Source: Zetaproteobacteria bacterium
Lineage (GTDB): Bacteria; Pseudomonadota; Zetaproteobacteria; Mariprofundales; Mariprofundaceae
NCBI GenBank assembly: GCA_021545625.1
Contig: JAJRVH010000080.1
Coordinates: 1-7,827 of the forward strand
Length of the DNA stretch: 7,827 nucleotides
Reading direction: 5' to 3'
Of the stretch, positions 1 to 5,257 are shown in pieces; position 1 is the first letter of the stretch; each line of letters begins with the position of its first letter. The notes under the pieces are model-generated. The model did not search any database, was not told the origin of the DNA, and saw nothing but the letters and a program-made list of their open reading frames with translations. The translations under genes and the position numbers were made by a program.

Positions 1-294
1 AATCAGCGGTGTGCCGGCATCCGAAATCAGCGCGATGTTTTCGCCCTGTACAAGGCGGGGCAGCAGACTTTCGGCCATGGCCGCTTCGTTATGTTCGTGC
101 AATGCAAACATCGGCGTGTCGATGCCGTAATGACGGAGCAGCTTGCGGCTGGTGCGTGTGTCCTCGGCCGCAATGGCATCGACCTGCTTCAGCGTTTCGA
201 CTGCCCTGTAGGTGATATCGGCCAGATTGCCGATCGGCGTTGCGACGATGAACAGTTGGCCGTATCCGTTTTGATGTCTAGTCTGCGATTCCAT
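1..294 (-). CDS. rsmI: RsmI, 16S rRNA C1402 2'-O-ribose methyltransferase (5' part only)
   Basis: This is the first 98 codons of a minus-strand gene that runs off the left edge. The family uses S-adenosylmethionine to methylate the 2'-O-ribose of C1402 in 16S rRNA, in the cytoplasm, and helps decoding fidelity at the P site. The translation shows the signature N-terminus of this SAM-dependent tetrapyrrole-methylase-like fold: FIVATPIGNLADIT, then AAEDTRTSRKLL, FALHEHNE, and ALISDAGTPLI at the edge. It matches E. coli RsmI (YraL) almost motif for motif. The ATG at 294 is well constrained, because an in-frame TAA lies only four codons upstream (plus-strand 307-309) and no other ATG fits. No strong Shine-Dalgarno sequence precedes it. 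The gene is divergent from the lpoA-like gene, a pairing known from Gammaproteobacteria. The C-terminal half is outside the window. Confidence 0.93.
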   Translation of the reverse strand, partial: MESQTRHQNGYGQLFIVATPIGNLADITYRAVETLKQVDAIAAEDTRTSRKLLRHYGIDTPMFALHEHNEAAMAESLLPRLVQGENIALISDAGTPLI

Positions 295-2257
295 GTTCCG
301 GATACGTTATATTCCGTCGCCCGGCATCGCAACAGGCGCGGCCAGAGGGATGTTGCAGCTGTCCGCCTGGCTGTTGCTGGGGTTGTTGATGCTTGCCGGC
401 TGTCAGCCGAAAAAGCCGACCATTGAGGTGCCCGCCAAGCCGGTCAAGAGCTTTACGCGCCTGGCACCGCCGCCACAGAGCGCCACCGAAATTCAGGAAC
501 TGATGCAGCGGGCCCGGCTCGGCGAGGATATCGAGCAGATTCTGGCGGAGCTGGATATGATGATTGTCGCGGACATGCCGCCGATCAGCGACGAGGCATT
601 ATTCCGCAAGGCGGAACTGATGCTTGAATTGCAGTTGCTGGGAGCGGTCGAGGCAGCCTCCGAGGCCATGCTTCGCTATCCGCAGCATGCGCTGGTTCCG
701 TATGCACACTTCTGGCTGGCGAAATACTGGATGGCGCTGGACGAGGGCGAACGGGCGCTGGAGGAGATGGGGCTGGCGCTCGGGCATCCGCGCCTGACCC
801 GTGAACTTGCCGATCAGATGCTGGCTCTCGGATCTTCGCTGGTGCTGGAGGTGCCCGAACCTGAAGGGGTGAAATGGTTGCTGGCCGCAGCCCGGGTGGA
901 TCAGGGTGGACGCGACAGCTGGCTGCGCCTGGCGGCCCGGCGGGCCTCGATTGCAACCATTGAATCCCTGCATGCCGACGGAACGCTGACTCCGGAGCTG
1001 ATGCCGGGCTTCGATCTGCATGCGGCTCGCAAATATCTGATGGCCGGGGACCAGGAGGCTCTGGCCCGCATGGCGGATCTGATGAGCAGCTTTTTGCCGG
1101 CCAGCCCTGAATTGCTGCAGGTTCGGGCATGGGCGGCCGGCGAGGTCCGGGCCGCGACGATCGGTGTGTTGCTGCCGCTGAGTGGCGACTATGCCCGTTA
1201 CGGAGAGGAGGCATTGCGCGGCATCCGCATGGCGCTGGCCGGCATGCCCGGGGGCGGGCAGATCAGCCTGCGCGTCGAGGATACGGGCGGGGACGGTGAC
1301 AAGGCGGTTGCCGCCTATCGGAAGCTGGTCGATGAACAGGTGGATGCAGTGCTGGGGCCCTTGCTGGCTGATGTAACGGGAGCGCTGGCTTCGCACCTGC
1401 GAACCGATGTGCCGGTGCTGAGTCTGACCGGCCGGACGGATCTTGCCGCGCTGAGTCCGGCGCTGTTCGTGCATACGCTCTCGCCGCTGGCTCAGGTCGG
1501 GTTCATGGCCCGTTACGCCTGGCAACAGGGCGCCCAGCGCATGGTGGTGATCGCTGAGGATGACGGCAACGGCATGTTGCGCGAGGCCGAACAGTTCGGC
1601 CGGGCCTTCAAGGGCCTGGGCGGCGAAATCATGGAGACGCTGATTCTGCAGCCGGGAATCAAGGACCATCGTCCGGAGCTGCGCCGGCTGCGTTTTGAAA
1701 CTGACGATGAGGAATTGCTGGCCGAACTGGACGAGGATCTGGCGCTGTTGCTGCCGGAGATGAATGTCGAAATTACGTTGCCGGTTCATTTCGATGCGAT
1801 CTATCTGGTCATGCCGGGCGGAGACGTTGCCGTGCTGGCCGGACAGCTGGCCTATACGGGCATCAGGGGCGTGCCGCTTTACGGCAGCAGCCGCTGGGTG
1901 GACCGGCACCTGCTCGATGACCGCGGCCGTTATCTGTCCCAGGCCCGCTTCGCCGGCGTCAATGCGGTGGCGGGTCGCGATGACGCCGATATGCGGCGTC
2001 TGCGGTTCATGTACCGCGAAGCCTGGGGTGGCGGAGCGCCTTCCGAATTGACGATGCTCGCCTATGATTCGCTGCTCATCGTGGCGGTCATGAGTAGCCG
2101 GCTGGGATTGGCCGGCAAGGCGCTGATCCGCGAGTTGCACGATGCCGAAGGCTTCCCCGGCATTACCGGCCATGTCCGCTTTGACGCCGATGGCGTTGGC
2201 CAGAAGCTTCCCGGAATTTATGGCATCATGAAGGGAAAGATTGTTCCGGCGGGCTGA
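293..2257 (+). CDS. lpoA: LpoA-like penicillin-binding protein activator, outer-membrane lipoprotein
   Basis: LpoA-family lipoproteins reach from the outer membrane through the periplasm and stimulate the peptidoglycan synthase PBP1A. The 654-residue product (E. coli LpoA is about 680) has a hydrophobic signal segment (about 22-36) ending in a lipobox LAGC with the lipidated Cys at residue 37. A Pro-rich tether follows, then an alpha-helical TPR-like N domain (about 65-280). The C-terminal domain (about 287-654) resembles a type I periplasmic binding protein: it opens with IGVLLPLSGDYARYGEEALRG and includes DAVLGPLLAD and DAIYLVMPGGDVAVL, ending GIYGIMKGKI. Position beside divergent rsmI supports the LpoA call, although the usual downstream yraN and diaA genes are absent. 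The start is uncertain. ATG 293 gives an Arg-bearing n-region but overlaps the rsmI start codon; ATG 350 (residue 20) leaves an intergenic gap but has AGAGGG abutting it and no charged n-region. A generic periplasmic binding lipoprotein is the main alternative. Confidence 0.8.
   Translation: MFRIRYIPSPGIATGAARGMLQLSAWLLLGLLMLAGCQPKKPTIEVPAKPVKSFTRLAPPPQSATEIQELMQRARLGEDIEQILAELDMMIVADMPPISDEALFRKAELMLELQLLGAVEAASEAMLRYPQHALVPYAHFWLAKYWMALDEGERALEEMGLALGHPRLTRELADQMLALGSSLVLEVPEPEGVKWLLAAARVDQGGRDSWLRLAARRASIATIESLHADGTLTPELMPGFDLHAARKYLMAGDQEALARMADLMSSFLPASPELLQVRAWAAGEVRAATIGVLLPLSGDYARYGEEALRGIRMALAGMPGGGQISLRVEDTGGDGDKAVAAYRKLVDEQVDAVLGPLLADVTGALASHLRTDVPVLSLTGRTDLAALSPALFVHTLSPLAQVGFMARYAWQQGAQRMVVIAEDDGNGMLREAEQFGRAFKGLGGEIMETLILQPGIKDHRPELRRLRFETDDEELLAELDEDLALLLPEMNVEITLPVHFDAIYLVMPGGDVAVLAGQLAYTGIRGVPLYGSSRWVDRHLLDDRGRYLSQARFAGVNAVAGRDDADMRRLRFMYREAWGGGAPSELTMLAYDSLLIVAVMSSRLGLAGKALIRELHDAEGFPGITGHVRFDADGVGQKLPGIYGIMKGKIVPAG
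295..349. promoter_or_regulatory. Candidate shared promoter between rsmI and the lpoA-like gene
   Basis: An AT-rich core at about 305-314 gives a -10-like hexamer on each strand: TATATT on plus (308-313) and TATAAC on minus just upstream of the rsmI ATG. On the minus strand a TTGCGA hexamer lies about 15 bases further upstream as a poor -35. No convincing -35 is seen on plus. If the plus-strand -10 is real, transcription would begin near 320 and the lpoA-like protein would have to start at the ATG at 350, not at 293. The rsmI message would have a very short leader. This is a pattern-based guess only. Confidence 0.25.
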
Positions 2258-2500
2258 TGTCCGTCCGCTGATGTTGCGCTGGTTATTACCAATGTAGTGA
2301 TGCCGAAACTCGGTGGCGTGCAGGCCGTTTCGCGGATGCGGGAGATACGTCCCGATATCCGGGTGATCTTTTCGACCGGATATGACAAGAGCGATTCATT
2401 TGCGCAAGGCGTGCCGGCAGATGGTGCCTGCCTTCTTCCCAGGCCCTACGATATTGGCCGGTTGAGCCAGGCTATCCGGAATATTCTTGATGATTTGTGA
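2258..2500 (+). pseudogene. Truncated receiver (REC) domain remnant with phosphorylation residues replaced
   Basis: Immediately after the lpoA stop codon, and in the same frame, 80 codons encode the second two-thirds of a response-regulator receiver of the kind at the C-terminus of hybrid histidine kinases. The recognisable parts are DVALVITNVVMPKLGG (beta3 and following loop), RPDIRVIFSTGYD (beta4 with its conserved Thr), then LLPRPYDIGRLSQAIR (beta5-alpha5). The domain ends cleanly at the stop. The usual beta1-alpha2 portion, with the acidic pair, is missing. The phosphoacceptor Asp is Asn (AAT, 2291-2293) and the invariant Lys before Pro is Arg (AGG, 2441-2443). Each differs from the expected codon by one transition. 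The only starts are GTG 2297 or ATG 2300, after the active site and without a Shine-Dalgarno sequence. A gene remnant is most likely. A short expressed 68-residue protein cannot be excluded. Confidence 0.7.
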
Positions 2501-2503
2501 ATC

Positions 2504-4045
2504 CTAGCCGGCCAGCTTGTCGTCGGCGACGTGATAGGTCGGGTCTTCCTTGATATTGACCTCGACAAGTTCCGCGGCTGTGGTCAGCAGCTTGCGGCAT
2601 TCCGGGCTCAGATGCACCAGATGCAGCGTTTTTCCGGCTTTCTTGTAGCGCTCGGCAAGACTGTCGATGGCCTCGATCGCCGAGTGATCAGCCACGCGCG
2701 AATGGGCGAAATCGATGATAACGTTGTCCGGATCGCTTCCGGGATCGAACAGTTCGCCGAATCGGTGGGTCGAGGCGAAGAACAGCGGCCCATGCAGTTG
2801 ATAGGTGCGCCGGGTTTTGCCGTCGATCTGTTCGTCCCTCGGTACGGCATGGATATGGCGCGCCTGTTTCCAGGCAAAGACAAGGGCGGAGGCGATCACG
2901 CCGATGATCACGGCCGTGGCCAGGTCGGTGAATACGGTAACGACGGCGACCAGAATGCCGACAAATGAATCCTCGCGCGGGATCTTTTTCAGCAGATTGA
3001 AGCTGCCCCATTCGAAGGTGCCGATCACGACCATGAACATCAGTCCGACCAGGGCCGCCACCGGCACCATTTCGATCCAGTTGGACGTAAACATGATGAA
3101 AACGAGCAGGAACAGGGCGGCGGCGATGCCGGAGAGGTTGCGCAGACCGCCGGAGGAGACGTTGATCATCGTCTGGCCGATCATCGCGCAGCCGCCCATG
3201 CCGCCGAAGAAGCCGTTGACGGTATTGGCCAGTCCCTGGCCGATCGATACGCGGTTGCCCTGGCCGCGCGTGCCGGTCATTTCATCGACGACGGTCATCG
3301 TCAGCAGCGACTCGATCAGGCCGACACCGGCCAGAATCACGGCATAGGGCAGGATGATGCCGAGCGTATCCAGGTTCAGCGGCACGGACGGAATATGGAA
3401 GGCCGGAAAACCGCCGCTGATATCGGCGATGTCTCCGACGGTCTTGGTATCCAGGCCGCCGAAGATGACGATGGCCGAGATGGCGATGATCGCGGCCAGG
3501 CCTGCCGGCAGCGCGCGGGTGATTCTGGGCAGGAAGTACATGATGGCCATGGTCAGCGCGACCAGTCCCAGCATCGTGTAGAGCTGGGGGCCGTTCAGCC
3601 AGTGCATGAGGCCGTCCGGTCCCTCGTGCCTGAAATGTTCCATCTGGGCCAGAAAGATCACGATGGCGAGGCCATTGACGAAGCCGAGCATGACCGGATA
3701 GGGCACCATGCGGATGTATTTCCCGAAACGCGCCGCGCCGAATATCATCTGCAGGATACCGGTCAGCGCGATGGCGGCGAACAGGTATTCGACGCCATGC
3801 TGGGCGACCAGCGCGACCATGACGACGGCCATGGAACCGGTGGCGCCGGAGATCATGCCGGGCCGTCCGCCGACCAGCGAGGTGATCAGGCCCATCAGAA
3901 AGGCGCCGTACAGTCCGACCAACGGATTGACGCCGGCGACAAATGCGAAGGCGACGGCTTCCGGCACCAGCGCGAAGGCGACGGTCAGCCCCGAAAGGAT
4001 ATCGTCCTTGGCTTTGGCGGCATGGGCGTAATAGATCTGAAACAT
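2504..4045 (-). CDS. SulP-family inorganic anion transporter with C-terminal STAS domain
   Basis: This 513-residue inner-membrane transporter belongs to the SLC26/SulP family, whose bacterial members move sulfate, bicarbonate, nitrate or dicarboxylates, often with sodium or protons. The N-terminal region (about 15-395) is a run of hydrophobic helices with typical SulP motifs: ALVPEAVAFAFVAGVNPLVG (25-44), GGRPGMISGATGS (59-71), and the helix-8 region IESLLTMTVVDEMTGTRGQG. NGFFGGMGGCAMIGQT and SSGGLRNLSG follow. A STAS domain occupies about 415-500 (VIIDFAHSRVADHSAIEAI). Length and order are normal for the family and no catalytic-type residue is obviously missing. The STAS sequence and the SLLT segment resemble BicA-like bicarbonate transporters, but substrate cannot be assigned from sequence alone. 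The ATG at 4045 has GGGG eight bases upstream (plus-strand 4054-4057). The stop lies three bases from the end of the receiver remnant, so the two converge with no terminator visible between them. It is divergent from the DedA-GGDEF gene. Confidence 0.92.
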   Translation of the reverse strand: MFQIYYAHAAKAKDDILSGLTVAFALVPEAVAFAFVAGVNPLVGLYGAFLMGLITSLVGGRPGMISGATGSMAVVMVALVAQHGVEYLFAAIALTGILQMIFGAARFGKYIRMVPYPVMLGFVNGLAIVIFLAQMEHFRHEGPDGLMHWLNGPQLYTMLGLVALTMAIMYFLPRITRALPAGLAAIIAISAIVIFGGLDTKTVGDIADISGGFPAFHIPSVPLNLDTLGIILPYAVILAGVGLIESLLTMTVVDEMTGTRGQGNRVSIGQGLANTVNGFFGGMGGCAMIGQTMINVSSGGLRNLSGIAAALFLLVFIMFTSNWIEMVPVAALVGLMFMVVIGTFEWGSFNLLKKIPREDSFVGILVAVVTVFTDLATAVIIGVIASALVFAWKQARHIHAVPRDEQIDGKTRRTYQLHGPLFFASTHRFGELFDPGSDPDNVIIDFAHSRVADHSAIEAIDSLAERYKKAGKTLHLVHLSPECRKLLTTAAELVEVNIKEDPTYHVADDKLAG

Positions 4046-4180
4046 GAAGATAACCCCGCAACGAATTGGCCGCGCAGTCTATAGCGGCCCCTGCGTATCA
4101 CAAGAAAGCCCGGAGAATATTAATCCCGGAGCGCCGGACGGCGATAGATCAAGAGAAGCGATGCAGAGGCGAGGTGCGGC
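4046..4180. promoter_or_regulatory. Divergent intergenic control region between the SulP and DedA-GGDEF genes
   Basis: This 135-base gap must carry promoters for both flanking genes. On the minus strand, TATAGA (plus-strand 4078-4083) is a fair -10 candidate for the SulP gene, but no good -35 lies 16-18 bases away. The sequence CCCGGAG occurs twice as a direct repeat (4109-4115 and 4125-4131), flanking the AT-rich AATATTAAT. This could be a regulator site or part of a promoter for the plus-strand operon. No Fur-box-like sequence was convincing. Promoter placement is a guess. Confidence 0.35.
4171..4175 (+). promoter_or_regulatory. Ribosome binding site of the DedA-GGDEF gene
   Basis: GAGGT lies five bases before the ATG at 4181, which settles this start. 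A second ATG at 4161 is out of frame and precedes the Shine-Dalgarno sequence. Confidence 0.7.
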
Positions 4181-5218
4181 ATGGATCTTGAAGCGGCCAG
4201 ACAATTGATCGAACAATACGGCTATCTGGCGGTATTCCTCTCGACGGTGATCGAGGGGGAAATTGTCGTGCTGGCGGCGGCGGCTCTGGCCGCCGGTGGT
4301 ATGCTCGATGCCGGCTGGGTCATGGTATGTGCTGCGCTGGGGGCCTTCGTCGGCCATATCCTGCTGTTTGCGCTTGGGCGCTGGAAAGGCATGGAGCTGA
4401 TCGAGGCTGTGCCGTTGCTGCGTCGCCATTACCCGAAGGCGAACCTGATCATGGACCGGTATGCCAATTATTCGGTGTTCATTTTCCAGTACATGTACGG
4501 CATGCGCCTGCTGTCGGCGATGCTGTTCGGCTGTTCGACGATCGCCTGGCCCCGCTTTCTGCTGCTGGAGGTGGTCAACTGCAGTATCTGGGCCGTTCTG
4601 GTTTATTTTGCCGGTCATCTGGTCGGTACGCTGGCCATGCAGCTTTATGCGGCCACGGGGCTTTACGGTCTGTTGGGTATGATCGCCGTGATTGTCCTGT
4701 CCATGCTGCTGCTCTACCGCCGTTTCGGCCATCATCATGTCCGGGCCTTTCTTGCTTCCGGGGACGATGCGGGTATCGAACAGACCGATGCCGTCGAGGG
4801 CAGGCATTTCCTCCTTGAGCAGATGAATTATCATATCGCGCTGGCGGATCGCAGCGGCCAGCCTCTGTCGATCATTCTGCTTCATTATGCCGGTGGCGGT
4901 ACGGACGATGTATTATCCGGTCTGGCCGGAACGCTTCGCGGTTTCTTGCGCTTGTCTGATATTCCGGCCCGTTTCAGCCGCGATACGATGGCCGTGCTGG
5001 CGCCCGGCACCGACCTCGTCGGCGCGCAACGCGCAGCCCGGCGGCTGGGGGAACATATTCGCCGGGCCCTGCGTGACGGGGCCGCGGATACGCTGCTCAT
5101 TGGCGTGGCCGGATGGCGGCCGGGCATGTCGGCGGGCGAAATGCTTGATGAGGCCTTCGCCTCGATCGCGGAGGAGAGTCTCCCGCCGGTCAGAAAAAAG
5201 CTGGCGCAAAGCGCCTGA
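4181..5218 (+). CDS. DedA-family (VTT domain) membrane protein fused to a degenerate GGDEF domain
   Basis: Residues 1-180 form a DedA/VTT membrane domain: STVIEGEIVVLAAAALAAGG (21-40) is the acidic re-entrant segment, and YMYGMRLLSAMLFGCS (104-119) with WAVLVYFAGHLVG (137-149) is the second half. DedA proteins are inner-membrane transporters or flippases; some recycle undecaprenyl phosphate. A basic stretch after the last helix (RRFGHHHVR, about 180-188) places the C-terminus in the cytoplasm. Residues about 208-330 read as a GGDEF fold: FLLEQMNYHIALADRSGQPL, then ILLHY, RFSRDTMAVLAPGTD, ARRLGEHIRRAL, LLIGVAGW and MLDEAFAS. The catalytic GGDEF is replaced by SRDTM (266-270), and the metal-binding Asp-Phe-Lys...Asn-Asp segment is shortened to HYAGGGTDD, so cyclase activity is not expected. 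An RxxD motif (RLSD, 257-260) lies exactly five residues before the signature position, as in a c-di-GMP inhibitory site. Ordinary DedA proteins end near residue 200. It is probably cotranscribed with the FeoB gene 39 bases downstream. Confidence 0.85.
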   Translation: MDLEAARQLIEQYGYLAVFLSTVIEGEIVVLAAAALAAGGMLDAGWVMVCAALGAFVGHILLFALGRWKGMELIEAVPLLRRHYPKANLIMDRYANYSVFIFQYMYGMRLLSAMLFGCSTIAWPRFLLLEVVNCSIWAVLVYFAGHLVGTLAMQLYAATGLYGLLGMIAVIVLSMLLLYRRFGHHHVRAFLASGDDAGIEQTDAVEGRHFLLEQMNYHIALADRSGQPLSIILLHYAGGGTDDVLSGLAGTLRGFLRLSDIPARFSRDTMAVLAPGTDLVGAQRAARRLGEHIRRALRDGAADTLLIGVAGWRPGMSAGEMLDEAFASIAEESLPPVRKKLAQSA

Positions 5219-5257
5219 GTTTCGACCTTTCATGCGCGGCCCATTAGGCTGCGAGCC

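Noticed and set aside
91..426. Plus-strand open frame of 111 codons across the rsmI 5' end and the start of lpoA
   Set aside because: It is opposite the strongly conserved RsmI N-terminus and out of frame with the lipoprotein signal sequence.
599..2173. Long open frame (524 codons) on the minus strand inside the lpoA-like gene
   Set aside because: It is the antisense of a well-supported lipoprotein gene. Its translation is rich in Gln, His and Arg, with no domain or lipobox, as is typical of a shadow frame in GC-rich DNA.
2455..2514. Inverted repeat TGGCCGG / CCGGCCA considered as a terminator between the receiver remnant and the SulP gene
   Set aside because: The arms are only seven bases with a 46-base loop, and no T-run follows on either strand.
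3395..4084. Plus-strand open frame of 229 codons opposite the SulP gene
   Set aside because: It is antisense to conserved SulP membrane motifs, and its product is a Asp/Gly/His/Gln-rich sequence with no family signature.
4079..4885. Minus-strand open frame of 268 codons opposite the DedA-GGDEF gene
   Set aside because: It is antisense to a gene with clear membrane and GGDEF-like motifs and has no domain of its own. It would also occupy the divergent promoter region.
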